The notes: generated by a model not told the origin, from the sequence alone. DNA of 64,000 bases from Taxillus chinensis (GCA_023512835.1 CM042088.1:59703579-59767578); one strand, 5' to 3'; counted from the stretch's first letter, positions 44,071 to 56,296 are shown. Made by a program: numbers and translations.

Positions 44071-44640
44071 TAATGACTCATGTCTAGGGACTGAGGAGTT
44101 AGCCGTATAATGAGAGTATTCAGAGTAAACAATATCAATATGATGTTGTATGCGTCAAATGGAGAATTTAGAATGTGAGTGGGCCTGATTTGGAATTGGG
44201 GCCCTAAGAATGCTATTTTCATAGGTTAATGGTATTTTGCATGGTTTTTCAAATTTAGGCTGCAATTTAGAAAAAAAAATATCTGCATGGATATGTACTT
44301 ATTAAATATAATGTTTTAATAGTAATTAAACCTAATTCGAAATTCTGAGTCTGATAGGGTATTTTGTGATATTATGATATTTTAATTAAATGAAATAGTA
44401 GACAAGTATATAAGGAGAGGAAATGGCAAAGAAACCTTAATCCTATTATTGGTGGCCGTTCTTACTAATGTTCTTGAGAGAGAGAGAGAGAGACTAAGAG
44501 CTTGGAGGAACAAAGAATCTCGCAATTTGGATTAAACCAATCGCGTTCGAGGTAAGAAATTTGTACCTCTCTTCTAATTCTATTTATCTATAGTAGTTTA
44601 AGATATCAAAATGTGTTTAGGGGTGACAATTATGAATTAT
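44071..44640 (+). mobile_element. Truncated Tekay-like LTR (5' part)
   Basis: Starts TGTAATGACTCATG, with GTCAAATGGAGAATTTAGAATG matching the U3 of S5 (31,875). TATA (AGTATATAAGGAG, about 44,405), GA tract (44,476-44,493) and donor-like TTCGAG|GTAAGAAAT (about 44,550) follow in the same order as in other Tekay LTRs. The rest is missing. Confidence 0.65.
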
Positions 44641-44733
44641 TTATTTATTTTATCTTTTCCTCACTTGTTTCCTTTTGATTTTTGCTCACGGTTGTAATAA
44701 GGTATAATGACTCTTCATTGTAATATGTAAAAA

Positions 44734-44775
<42 letters not shown>

Positions 44776-45265
44776 ACTTTGGTTTGTTTACTTTTGTAGA
44801 AGAAAAAAAAAATTGTTTTCTTTGAAATAAATGCAAAAAATTAAAAAGCAAATTATTCTTTATTTTAAAATAAAAAAATATTTTTATCCAAATAAAAAAT
44901 GTTTTCTTTTCTCTTATTGCCCCTAGATTTTTATTTTGTTTATGATCATTCTCTTAGTCTAATTAGGATAATTGAATTTAATTTCAACCTTAACAAATGA
45001 CTTTAAAAAATAAAAAGAATAAAAACTTTAGGCCCTTTCGGAAAATCAAATATGGTTTTAAACAAGCGAAGCCAAAGCAAATGATTAAAACAAATAAAAA
45101 CATCCTCATTCTTAAGATAGGTATCGAAAAGGCGTTGTGGAAGTACTAATTCTTTCCCACACGTAACCAATTCCCGGACCTTACTATAGTATTGTAGACC
45201 ATTTTAAGTGACCAACTGCATCCTAAAAATAGTTGGTGGTCATTCTATGTTATCTTTGTTATCAC
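44641..45265 (+). mobile_element. Tat-like LTR fragment, forward
   Basis: 44,960-45,265 resembles 28,805-29,100 of the Tat-like LTR (TTCAACCTTAACAAATGACTT; AGATAGGTATCGAAAAGGCG; GTGACCAACTGCATCCTAAA). It stops at TATCAC where the inverted copy begins. 44,641-44,960 is T-rich and unassigned. Confidence 0.55.
44739..44774. repeat. (GA)n microsatellite
   Basis: About 18 GA units in LTR debris. Confidence 0.95.
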
Positions 45266-46199
45266 TGGATTTCGTTCGGGGTGCGATTCCCCCAACCTTC
45301 ATCCGAATGGTGATGAAAAAAACTAACAAAGTTGCCACCAACTATTTTTGGGTGCAGTTGGTTACCTAAAAAATAATCAATGCCGCTAGAACTGGGTTTG
45401 AGAGTTAATTACTTGTGAGAAAGGATTAGTACCTCCATGATGCTTTTTTAACACTTATCTTAGGAGTGAAGAAGTTTCTAATTTGTTTTATTCACTTATC
45501 TAAAACTATTTTTGTTTTGTTTTCCCAATAGCCTAGAGTATCTATTTTTTATTCTTCTAAGTTATTTGTTATAGTTAATTTTGAATTCAATAAGAAGCTG
45601 AAAGAGTAGTCCTAAATAAATAAATAAGTTATTTAATGCAAAAATATAAGGGATAATCTTAAATGGTGAGAAAACTTTAACTTTAATTAAAGAAGACATA
45701 TTTAATTAATGGAAAAAACATAAATGATAATTCTTATATATATTTTTATTTTTATCCCTTTTTTAAAAAAGGAATGCAATTTTGTGTGTTTTAAAGAAAA
45801 AAGAAATGTGTTTTTGGATTTTAGAAAAGGAATAAAATTTTATGTATTTTAAATAAAAAGGAAATGTGTTTTTAAATTTTTGAATTTCTATTAAACAAAA
45901 CTCCTTTCTCTTTTTTTTTTAGGAAAAATTCTATCTTTACAAAAAAAAAATTTAAGTAAATCTTAAGAAAACATAAATAAGAATGTCTATGCCTGTGAAT
46001 GTAACATCCAATTTTTTTTTTGTTTCTCTCTTTTTTTTCTTACTTTTCCTTTATCTTTCTTTTTTTTTTTTTTGTTTACATATACAATGGTATTGGGCCA
46101 CGAGCCCATAATTACATACCCATCAATGACCCAAAACTAACATTTTTCCTAAGCCCAACCAATAAATAAAAAAAGGTTAAAAACAAATGCAAATACAAC
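45266..46199 (-). mobile_element. Tat-like LTR fragment, inverted
   Basis: Begins TGGATTTCGTTCGGGG, the reverse complement of the Tat-like LTR end (CGAAATCCA at 29,157), then mirrors 44,960-45,240. So an LTR terminus sits exactly at 45,266, as expected for insertion of one copy into another. Copia F interrupts its continuation at 46,199. Confidence 0.55.
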
Positions 46200-47396
46200 T
46201 GATGGTCCCTTGGAGCCTAAAGGGGGGGGGGGTGAATAGGCTCTTATTAAAACTCTTTTCTTTCTCTCAAGACACAAACACTTATCTAGTTAAGTGATAG
46301 AATCACTGCGGAAGATAACCAGATAGTGGAAGTATTTTGTTTTATTATCACAAGATAAATACAACAAAATAGGAGCAAGACTCTCTTACACTCTGTTTAC
46401 AAATGAACTCACACACTAGCCAACTTCTATCTCCAAAGATGAAAACTCTTGTGCATACACAGAATTAGTCTATTCTTTTCTAACGCACATTCGCTTTCTC
46501 ACCCACTTTGTTTAATGTACAAGTATGAATATTTATACAAAACATTCCTAAGAGACAACCTTGGAACTTGTAGTTCCGGAATGCGTTCAGCACTAACTAT
46601 CCCTCGGTAATCTCTCTGCCTTGACTGCTGCGGTTTGTGGAGCTCAAGATCTTGGGTTCGAAGAGTATAAGTGCGTTTGTGAGTTCCCAATTACAATTAA
46701 GGTTGTGTCCACATATCCGGATGATCCACGTGTAAGATTCTTCAGGTTCTCAATAAATTCGTCTTACATCGGGATGCCACGAGCTGATAACTTTAAATGC
46801 GGTTGAGTTGAAGCAATATCTTCTTGGTCCGGTGTAATTTTCCTTACTCCGTAGCTAATGAAGCTCGGAACCTTACTCCGTGTCGGTGGTTGCTTACTCC
46901 GTATCTATTTAGTCTGGAATCCTTAGTCCGTGTCGGTGCTTCCTTACTCCGCATGTAAGTTCCTTACTCCGTATGTAAGTTCCTTACTCCCGGGCAAGTC
47001 TTGAAAAGTCCGATGACTTATTCGGTGTCGCCGCTTTCTTACTCCGCATGTAAGTTCCTTACTCCGTATGTAAGTTCCTTACTCCGGGCGAGTAAGATAT
47101 CCGGATTCCTTACTCCGCATCTGGTTTCCTTACTCCGCACTTATCCTTTAAGTTCTTAGTCCGTACGAATGTTCCTTATTCCGTATGTATTTGTGACTTG
47201 GTTATTTACCAAGTGTTTGACGACACTCACTCTTGTCCAGATCAGGATTATGTATCATGTCCTTAGCTTTGCTCTCACGAGTGCATCTCTGGATTAGTAA
47301 CATATCTTCTGCAATGATCAAATAAACACAAAAGATCTCAGATCAAATTACATAAGGCTTTATCAGCATTATCCAAATTCTGGGTTTGATCCAACA
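46200..47396 (-). repeat. Element F 3' LTR
   Basis: TGATGGTCCC... to ...GATCCAACA. Contains the minisatellite at 46,830-47,190. Confidence 0.93.
46830..47190. repeat. CCTTACTCCGTATGTAAGTT minisatellite (F 3' LTR)
   Basis: More than ten degenerate copies of a unit with core TTACTCCG(T/C)ATGTAAGTTC, spaced 15-30 bp. The 5' LTR has the same array. Confidence 0.85.
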
Positions 47397-47408
47397 ATCT
47401 TCCCCAAT
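47397..47408 (-). other. Polypurine tract, element F
   Basis: Sense strand ATTGGGGAAGAT, immediately before the 3' LTR. Confidence 0.75.
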
Positions 47409-47464
47409 TATGGATATGCCCAAACCCTTTGTAATCTGATCTGGTGAGCAATGCAAATGTAAAG

Positions 47465-49730
47465 CTATGCAGAGAAGTCAAGCATACCTAATCGGAAGAG
47501 TAATTCAAAGAACCTCGCATCAGGTAAGGGCTTTGTAAGTATGTCTGCTAATTGATCTTCAGTAGTAACATGTTCCAGTAAAATATGCTTTTTGAGAACA
47601 TGATCGCGTATGAAGTGATACCTGACCTCAATGTGCTTCGTCTTAGGATGCATGACAGGATTGTTGCTGATGGCAATTGCACTAGTGTTGTCGCAGTAAA
47701 GTGGAATAGATGACATGTTGAAACCGTAGTCGGTAAGTTGACTTTGCATCCAAAGTAGTCATGCAACAACTTCAAGCGCTATATATTCCGCCTCAAGCAG
47801 TAGAGGTTGATACGGAATTGCTTCTTCTGAACCATGAGATCAATCTATTTCCTAGAAACCGACACGCACCGCTTGTGCTTTTTTCGTCGATGCGACATCC
47901 AATGAAGTCGGCATCGAGTATCCGGATAAGGTGAAGTTGGACTCCTTTGGGTACCGAGTCCCAAATTCATCATTCCCTTGAGATACCTTAATATCCGTTT
48001 TACATGAAGCATATGTGACTCCTTGGGATTCGCCTGGTATCGTGCACAGATGCAGGTTGCAAACATAATGTCTGGGCGACTTGCCGTAAGATACAACAAG
48101 GATCCGATCATCCCTCTCGTAGTCGGTCACATTTATCGATATGCCGTCCACATCCGGATCTAACTTGGCACTGACAGGCATGGGAGTTTTGACGGGAGAT
48201 GAACCTTCCATACCAAACTTCTTAATAAGATCGCGAGTGTACTTAGCCTGATTAATGAAGATTCCTTCCTTTAATTGTTTAACTTCTATTCCAAGGAAGT
48301 AGGACAGTTCTCCCATCATGCTCATTTCAAACTTGCCTGTCATCAACTTAGCAAACTCTTCACAAAGCTTCGGATTCGTTGATCCGAAAATGATATCATC
48401 CACGTATATTTGTACGATCAGAGTGTGTCCTTTCTCTTTTCGTAGAAATAGGGTGGTGTCAATCTTCCCCTTTTGGAAGTTATGAGCAAGTAGGAATTCT
48501 GACAGTGTGTCGTACCAGGCTCTTGGAGCTTGCTTCAAACCATATAGAGCTTTCTGAAGTTTGTAGACAAGATGTCCTGCCTTAGGTTCAATGAAGCCGG
48601 GAGGTTGTTAAACATACACCTCCTCTTGAAGGTCTCCATTCAGAATGCGCTCTTGACGTCCATTTGATAAACTATGAAGTTTTCATATGAAGCATACCTG
48701 CGAAACATTCGGATTGCCTCAAGTCTTGCTACCGGAGCAAAGGTTTCATCATAATCTATTCCTTCTTCTTGACGATATCCTTTGGCTACCAGTCGGCTTT
48801 GTTCAGGATCACTATTCCGTCCGTATCAAGCTTGTCAGGAACACCCATTTAACGCCAATAACTTGCCTGAGACTTAGGCCTTGGTACTAAGGTCCACACA
48901 TTATTTCTCTTAAACCGATTCACTCTTCTTGCATGGCTTCTATCCAATTCGAATCTTGAAGAGCTTCATCTACCACCTTTGGTTCTATTTGAGATAGAAA
49001 ACACGAGTAAAGACTTATGTTGGAGGTGGCTGCTCTTGTTCTTACACCAACAGTAAGATCACCAATCACTTGATCTGAGGGATGGTTTCGAGTCCATCTA
49101 TAATTCTGTGCATGTGTTGGATGATCTTGAACAATTTGAAGCTCTTCCAGTTGGGTGGTTCGGTTGTATCGCTGGTTGAGCTTCATCCGGACTAGACGTT
49201 TCCATATTGAGAGGTATGGTTAAACTAGATGGTTCTTCAAATCTGTTTCTTCCAGGTGTTAACTAGTCCGGACGGACTTGAAGGTGCTCCGGAATTTTGG
49301 GTGTCCGTAGGAGTATATCTGGAGCTAAATGGTAGTCCGGAGTCAGAGTCATCCGTAGCATCATCCATAAAATTTCGTTGTGTTTCGCTGATGCCACGAG
49401 GTTGGTCAGGATGTGTAACAGGAACATTCATAAACTTCGAATAATCGACGTTCTTGTCCATGACCTGCATATTAGAATTTGAAGAACCGACTTTTGACCA
49501 ATCAAGATTAGCTTTATCAAAAGTCACATGGATAGATTCTTCAACTTTAAAAAGTTTTCTATTGAAGACCCGATAAGCCTTGCTATGCAGTGAGTACCCG
49601 ACAAAAATCTCATCATCGATTTTTGGTTCAAATTTATTCCGGGTCTCTTTGCCATTTATCGATATATAACAAGTACACCCAAAAGCTCGAAATGTGAAAT
49701 TGAAGGTTTTCGTCCTCTCCACATCTCATA
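47465..49730 (-). pseudogene. Element F integrase end, RT and RNase H
   Basis: 49,237-49,722: integrase C-terminal part (FRAFGCTCYISINGKETRNKF, FVGYSLHSKAYRVFN). About 48,560-48,950: start of RT, broken (a stop within EEVYV..QPPGF near 48,610). 47,852-48,538: RT with KQAPRAWYDTL, catalytic YVDDIIFGSTN and FEMSMMGELSYFLGIEVKQ, then a frameshift into MIGSLLYLTASRPDIMFATC. 47,465-47,749: RNase H with LYCDNTSAIAISNNP, HIEVRYHFIRD and TEDQLADILTKPLP. Motifs are complete but the frame is broken several times. Confidence 0.85.
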
Positions 49731-50850
49731 GGGTGTTTTCATGGTAGATTTATTTATTATAGTTCTGTTTCGAACATAGCAGGCGGTGGACACAGCTTGA
49801 CCCATAGGCCGAGAGGAAGCGTTGCCCTCGCTAACATGGATCTACCAGCTTCAACTAAAGTACGATTCTTGCGCTCGGCTACCCCATTTTGTTGTGGGGT
49901 TCGGGAGCAGAGAAGTCATCTTGTATGCCCTGTTCGAACAATATGATCTCATTTCGAAAAATCAAATTCGTACCATGATCACTCCTGATGTATTTAATGC
50001 TCGGTCCTTGTGAGTTGCTTATCCAGTTGAAGAGATCTACTAGATGCTCAAAAGTTTGATCCTTTGATTTCAGGAACATCACCCATGTGTATCTGGTAAA
50101 ATCATCGATAACCACAAGGGTATATCTCCCCCGACTAGTGATGGAACAGATATAGGACCATAGAGGTCCATATGAAGAAGTTGTAGAGGAGCAGTTATTG
50201 AGTTAACTAATTTGCTCTTAAAAGTCGTGTTTGGTCTGTTTGCCAAGTTGGCATTCTCGACAGAGAGAGTCTCTGGAGAACTTGAGTTTGGGTAGACCAG
50301 GTGACAAGATCAAGTGACGCTAATTTAGACAAAGTCTTAAAGTTTAAATGTGCGCACCGCTTGTGCCATAGCCAACTATCTTCATCGATGCTTTCATGAG
50401 GAAGCATACAGGGTCGAAGAATTATTTCTTAAGACCACCGAGTATATGTCCCCATCTGTTGATCCGGATAACTTAACATCTCCAGGATAAGTTTTCTCTT
50501 CTTGTACAGTGTTGGACAAAAAGGAAACAATAAATCCTTTGTCACATAAATTACGACACTTAGCAAATTATGCTTTAAACCTTCGACTAGTGCAACTTTA
50601 GTGATTGATACACGGCCGTTAGTTAAAGTGTCATACCTGAAGCTTACCTTTCTTGTTGTCGCCATATGAAACGGATGGACCTTGTTTATCATTAACTTCT
50701 ACAAGCGAGTCGATCACCCGTCATATGTCCAGGAGCATCCACTATCAAGGATCCACTTGCTTTTATTGATCTTTAACTTCAAGTGATCCGGCAATGCATT
50801 CCAGAGATGCTCCTGAAAGACAACAATTTACACTTTTGGTGCCCAAACTT
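49731..50850 (-). pseudogene. Element F protease and integrase core
   Basis: 50,710-50,760: protease ILDSGCS followed by a one-base slip before HMTGD. 50,207-50,400: integrase zinc finger (WHKRCAHLNFKTLSKL). 49,879-50,115: integrase core (MVIDDFTRYTWVMFLKSKD, YIRSDHGT). The downstream DDE glutamate region reads only in another frame. Not functional as it stands. Confidence 0.8.
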
Positions 50851-53124
50851 GTTTCGGGCGGTTAGAGAGAGCAGCAGTATTGTCAACATTTACGGATTTG
50901 ATTTTGCTTGGACTCTTAGCTTTCCAAGTTGACATTAACTTGTTAGTTTCAACTGCTTCTTTTATTTGGGTTTTCTTTGGAGAGACACTCCTTTTAGATT
51001 TAGATTTTGTTTTGCTCGAAGAACCCCTTTTATAAAACTGATCTTTATTGGATTGAAATTGATTACAAAGCCAGCTATCAGATAGACTCCAACATTCATA
51101 GTGATAATGACCCATTTTCCTATAGATGGAACAGACACTATAATGTGAAGTACAAACAGGGGATACAGTCTCTTAGATTTTCTGGACTTTCTACTGTTCC
51201 CTGTGGCCTAATCCATTGCGTTTGGGTGACGCGCTCTTGGCCCTAAATGCGTCAGCCTTAGCCTTGTCTTTCTTTTTGGGTGCTACAGTTTTGGCTTTAA
51301 CTGCAGCAGCCTTCCCTTCATCTTTAGTTACGGGTGCTACTGGTTCGGGAAGTGCAGTAACAGCCTCGACTCCACAGTCATAAACTATGGTGCCACCTGA
51401 AATGAAACCATCCAACGGTTTAGATGTACTAACAGGATATAAGTTGGTTAATTTAGGAGTGAAATCCGAAGGACACTCAGTAGCTTGAGCTATGGAAGTT
51501 GATGGTTCGGAACCTAGGCCAGGTTTGACTCGGATGTCGTCAGGATCAGTCCTAAAGGTGGAGGCTATTTCCCTGGATTTTAGCCACTTACGATTTATTT
51601 CCTTTTCCTGTTCCAGTTCATTTTCGAGTCTTTTTACTATAACTTTTAGGCCTGAGAGATTGGTATTTAACAAATGATTTTCAGCTCTTAGATCGTGATA
51701 GCAAGCTTCTTTTCCTCTGAAGTCAGTGATGTCCTTTTCAAGTCTATTAATAGTAAATTCAAGACGTTTATTCTGATTTTCCATATCTTTGTACATTTGA
51801 GTAATTATTAGTCTCTCATTCTTTTCATGATCACATGCAGTAGTAAGAGATTCTAATTTACTCAGGAGCTCAGAGATAGAAGGTACCTCAGTATTTACCA
51901 TGAGGCAGACGTTCGGCTTAGTGGTCGGCTCATCATCCGAGGATTCCTCCTCTTCTTCCGAGCCACTCATGTATTTTGTCATGAGCGCCTTCCTCTTGCT
52001 CTTGCTGTTGTCTGAGGTGGAGCGGCGAGGAGTTACCTTGTCACTTTTCTCGGCCATTTTTGATTTGGACTTGCATTCCTTGGCCCAGTGACCGATTTTC
52101 CCACAGTTGAAGCATTCCTGGGAACTGGACTCCGGTCGCTCCTTCCTTTGGAACGATGATGATGAGCGTCTTCGAACCCTTTTTCGCTTTTCCGTAGGAA
52201 TCGCTCAAAGGATTTGACAAGAAGGGCTATCTCCTCCTCCTCGTCGAATCGAATTCTCGGACACGTCTGTATCATCATTCCTCGGTATGTTTAGACATTC
52301 CGTAGCTTTGAGAGCTACCCCCTTTTCTTTCCGAGCTATTTTCTCATCCCTGTCGAGTACTTAAACCTGACTTCGTGAGTCCGCAGCTCTCCATACAGTT
52401 CTTCAAGGGGAACATACTCGCGGTTTTTGTCGATTGCATCTGGAGTTGTTTGGAGTAGTAGCGATCCGGCAAGGAGCGAAAGAACTTGTCATTGATCTGG
52501 GATTGAGAATAGTGCTCATTGACGTCTTGACTCAAGAATGAGCTTGCCGAATCTCCGATAGATGCTTTCGAGTGATTCACCCGGTTTATGATTAAAACTC
52601 TCAAAGTTCCGTCCGAGAGTCCAGGATCACATTCTGCATTTGGGACTGACTCCCCTCATAGAGGATTGTTAGTTTGTCTCAAACGACTTTTCTTGTCGTG
52701 CAGCCCTGGACGTCGTGGAAAGCCTCGGAATCCAAGGACGATGTAACATAAGCCAGAGCCTTTTCACTAGCGCCACCGCCAGGCTCTTTCATCGTTGGTA
52801 AGTTCAAGATCTGTCTTTGGCCTCCTAACTCCATTTTCTCCGATAGTCATCGGAATTGGAATCTCCTGATGAAGACATGGCCACATAAGATGATCATGGC
52901 AAACCATAAACATCTTCATGCGAGCTTTCCACTGGGAGAAAAGCTCAGGTGTGAATTTGGGCGATTTCGTTAAAGTAAAGCCAGAACTCCGTGGTTGAGA
53001 AGCGGCAACAGCAGCAGGTTGAGGTGGGTCGACATTTTCACTGTTGCTTCGATTCGGGATGGGCTCCTGTGCACCTCCGGGAGTTAAGGCGAGTGTTGAA
53101 CAGCATACTGCTCTCTTCGGCCAT
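50851..53124 (-). pseudogene. Element F gag
   Basis: Long SIRE-type gag. Start at ATG 53,124 (MAEESSMLFNTR), frameshifting before the capsid segment FTPELFSQWKARM at about 52,930. 52,344-52,604: LRSLPDRYYSK region. About 52,060-52,125: CCHC knuckle CFNCGKIGHWAKEC. 51,191-52,057: acidic run then a coiled coil (SELLSKLESLTTACDHEKNE, INRLEKDITDFRGKEACYHD). About 51,090-51,135: a second knuckle reads CSIYRKMGHYHYEC, with the second Cys replaced by Tyr. 50,828-51,115 ends SNRPKQVWAPKV. Several frameshifts. Confidence 0.8.
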
Positions 53125-53172
53125 TTCTGAGATTGAAAGAGTGGGATCTCTACTTAGAACAAAATAGAACTT

Positions 53173-53184
53173 GCTCTGATACCA
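53173..53184 (-). other. Primer binding site, element F
   Basis: Sense TGGTATCAGAGC (initiator Met tRNA), two bases from the 5' LTR. Confidence 0.88.
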
Positions 53185-53186
53185 CT

Positions 53187-54383
53187 TGATGGTCCTTTGG
53201 AGCCTAAAGGGGGGGGGGTGAATAGGCTCTTATTAAAACTCTTTTCTTTCTCTCAAGACACAAACACTTATCTAGTTAAGTGATAGAATCACTGCGGAAG
53301 ATAACCAGATAGTGGAAGTATTTTGTTTTATTATCACAAGATAAATACAACAAAATAGGAGCAAGACTCTCTTACACTTTGTTTACAAATGAACTCACAC
53401 ACTAGCCAACTTCTATCTCCAAAGATGAAAACTCTTGTGCATACACAGAATTAGTCTATTCTTTTCTAACGCACATTCGCTTTCTCACCCACTTTGTTTA
53501 ATGTACAAGTATAAATATTTATACAAAACAATCCTAAGAGACAACCTTGGAACTTGTAGTTCCGGAATGCGTTCAGCACTAACTATCCCTCGGTAATCTC
53601 TCTGCCTTGACTGCTGCGGTTTGTGGAGCTCAAGATCTTGGGTTCGAAGAGTATAAGTGCGTTTGTGAGTTCCCAATTACAATTAAGGTTGTGTCCACAT
53701 ATCCGGATGATCCACGTGTAAGATTCTTCAGGTTCTCAATAAATTCGTCTTACATCGGGATGCCACGAGCTGATAACTTTAAATGCGGTTGAGTTGAAGC
53801 GGTATCTTCTTGGTCCGGTGTAATTTTCCTTACTCCGTAGCTAATGAAGCTCGGAACCTTACTCCGTGTCGGTGGTTGCTTACTCCGTATCTATTTAGTC
53901 CTGGAATCCTTAGTCCGTGTCGGTGCTTCCTTACTCCGCATGTAAGTTCCTTACTCCGTATGTAAGTTCCTTACTCCTGGGCAAGTCTTGAAAAGTCCGA
54001 TGACTTATTCCGTGTCGCCGCTTTCTTACTCCGCATGTAAGTTCCTTACTCCGTATGTAAGTTCCTTACTCCGGGCGAGTAAGATATCCGGATTCCTTAC
54101 TCCGCATCTGGTTTCCTTACTCCGCACTTATCCTTTAAGTTCTTAGTCCGTACGAATGTTCCTTATTCCGTATGTATTTGTGACTTGGTTATTTACCAAG
54201 TGTTTGACGACACTCACTCTTGTCCGGATCAGGATTATGTATCATGTCCTTAGCTTTGCTCTCACGAGTGCATCTCTGGATTAGTAACATATCTTCTGCA
54301 ATGATCAAATAAACACAAAAGATCTCAGATCAAATTACATAAGGCTTTATCAGCATTATCCAAATTCTGGGTTTGATCCAACA
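53187..54383 (-). repeat. Element F 5' LTR
   Basis: 1,197 bp, nearly identical to 46,200-47,396, with its own minisatellite at about 53,826-54,170. Confidence 0.93.
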
Positions 54384-54388
54384 ACAAC

Positions 54389-55155
54389 AACTCTAGAATG
54401 GGTCCACTTAAAATCTTACATAACTTTAAAAAAATAAAATCAAAAACAAAATAAAATGAGTATATGAAAAAGGTAAACCAATTAGTAAAAATAAAAATAG
54501 GTAGCATACGGATAGGAAACAACATGAGGAGGCAAAACAGATAAACTAGAACTGGAGGATCAACAAACAGAGAATAAAACACATTATAACTAGAGGAAAC
54601 CTTTTAAAGCACATGAAAACTATAAGTTTTGTAAATTTTTTGTATAGTTTGATTGTAAAATAGGAGGCAAAATGAGTATAAGTGGGTGAACATGGAGTGA
54701 GATGCTCAAAAATAAATTGGTTAATAAACAACAAGCACAAACAGAGAGTAACAACAAACAACAACAACATTTATAAACTGAAAGACCAAGGGTGGTCACC
54801 CACCGTACGTGGCCGACACACAATAACAACAAAACATGTATAAAAATTTTTAGGTATAAAAGTTCTTTGTTTTGTTTGAAAACATATAAACATTCAACAG
54901 TCACAACAGCTCTCACAGCATACTAGTTCAATCACCTAGTGCCAAGGGATATGCATTCCACTCCAATACCGCCACACATTGCGGGACACATTGCTTAACC
55001 ATACCAGATCAATAAGACTTTCGATATAATGGAATACTTTTACGAAGACAACCAAACTCTAACACCAACATAGCATCTTAGGGGCCTTTGCAACCCTATC
55101 ATCGAGAACCTCACAACATCACATAAGGACATCATATCCACATTAGGACTCAGCA
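54389..55155. other. Non-coding stretch between elements F and D
   Basis: AT-rich up to about 54,900, then mixed sequence. Probably the continuation of the repeat that F inserted into (45,266-46,199). No coding seen. Confidence 0.45.
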
Positions 55156-55654
55156 TGTCACGCCCGGATTTCCAACCCGAGGAGACCGGAATGTGACCCT
55201 CCCTTTACCCGAGTTTGGATAAAGGGGTTAGGATACAACATACACTTCACATTTTATATTCAGAGACAAAACCATATATTTATTAAGTTCAAACATTGCA
55301 AACGTGTCCAAACATGCTTTTATTACATTAGACTCCTCATTACAATATCTCCCCACTGGGGTTACAAAGCTCACACAAAAACAACAAAACTCAAATAAAA
55401 ATAAGCAAGCCACAAGCAGGTCTTCCACCTTGGTGTTCCCACCTAACGCCTGTAGGTCCCTGTAAAGAAAACAACACGGTAGGAGGGGTGAGCAACTACA
55501 GCTCAGTAGGGATCTTGTCTCCCCAACCCATCCCATGCTTCTCCTAGCATCTACATGCCATGTGTACTAGTGTAGTGTCGTGATACAATTATTTCAACAG
55601 ATATAATAACAGGCCATATCAGCAAATACAATCATTTCCACAGCTACACAGGCT

Positions 55655-55815
55655 AGCACATGAACAGTTCTGGGCTTCCACAGCCACCGGGTTCCAAGAG
55701 CAGTCCTGGGCTTCCACAACCACTGGGTTCCAAGAATAGTCCCGGGCTTCCATAGCCACCGGGTTTCACAAAACAGTCCCGGGCTTCCACAGCCATCAGG
55801 TTTCACAAAATAGTA
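55655..55815. repeat. Minisatellite, unit about 36 bp, in D 3' LTR
   Basis: Four copies of AGTCCCGGGCTTCCACAGCC followed by ACCGGGTTYCA. S2 has two related copies at 4,225-4,290. Confidence 0.85.
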
Positions 55816-56293
55816 CACATAGCCACTCGGGCATAAAACCAAACACTTAGTAGGCACACATTCACAAATGCACAAACCCAGCCACTCAAGCATAAAAACA
55901 AACACTTAGCATGCACACCTTTACAAACTCACAAATCCAGTCATATTGGCATATTATCAAACACGTACTAGGCATATTCGTACAGACATATTCACACAGG
56001 CATTTTATCGAACATTTAACATGCACTGCCCACCCTACGTCAGAATCACACCAAGATGCCATTGAAGGCCAACATTTATATAGGAGGTCACACCTATATG
56101 AATTTACATATAAATATTATAGCAATAACAATAGAAACTCTACAAAACATCTACACAGGGCCTAACCCCGGAACAGACCAGGAAAGACAGAACCCCTACC
56201 TCAACAGATTCCTTCACGCCTTAGCCTCCACGCCAAATGCCGTCCGCCCACGGAAACACCACCGCAGCAACCACGACCAGAAGCTCTTCTTCC

Positions 56294-56296
<3 letters not shown>

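Larger units (their letters stand above)
46200..54383 (-). mobile_element. Ty1/copia SIRE-like element F, full length, recent
   Basis: Minus-oriented 8.2-kb element: 3' LTR 46,200-47,396, internal region, 5' LTR 53,187-54,383, with a perfect 5-bp duplication ACAAC (46,195-46,199 and 54,384-54,388). The two 1,197-bp LTRs differ at only about 10-13 sites by eye. Gene order is gag-protease-integrase-RT-RNase H, which defines copia. A long gag with coiled coil and the RT signature YVDDIIFGSTN suit the SIRE/Maximus lineage. Coding is broken by several stops and frameshifts. A run of 9-11 G near the LTR end may vary in length. Confidence 0.93.

Noticed and set aside
45900..46080. T-rich stretch as a LINE or SINE poly(A) tail (minus strand)
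   Set aside because: No adjacent reverse transcriptase, box A/B promoter or flanking duplication; it lies in LTR debris.
55655..55815. Regular short repeats as a CRISPR array
   Set aside because: Direct tandem units without unique spacers, in plant LTR sequence.
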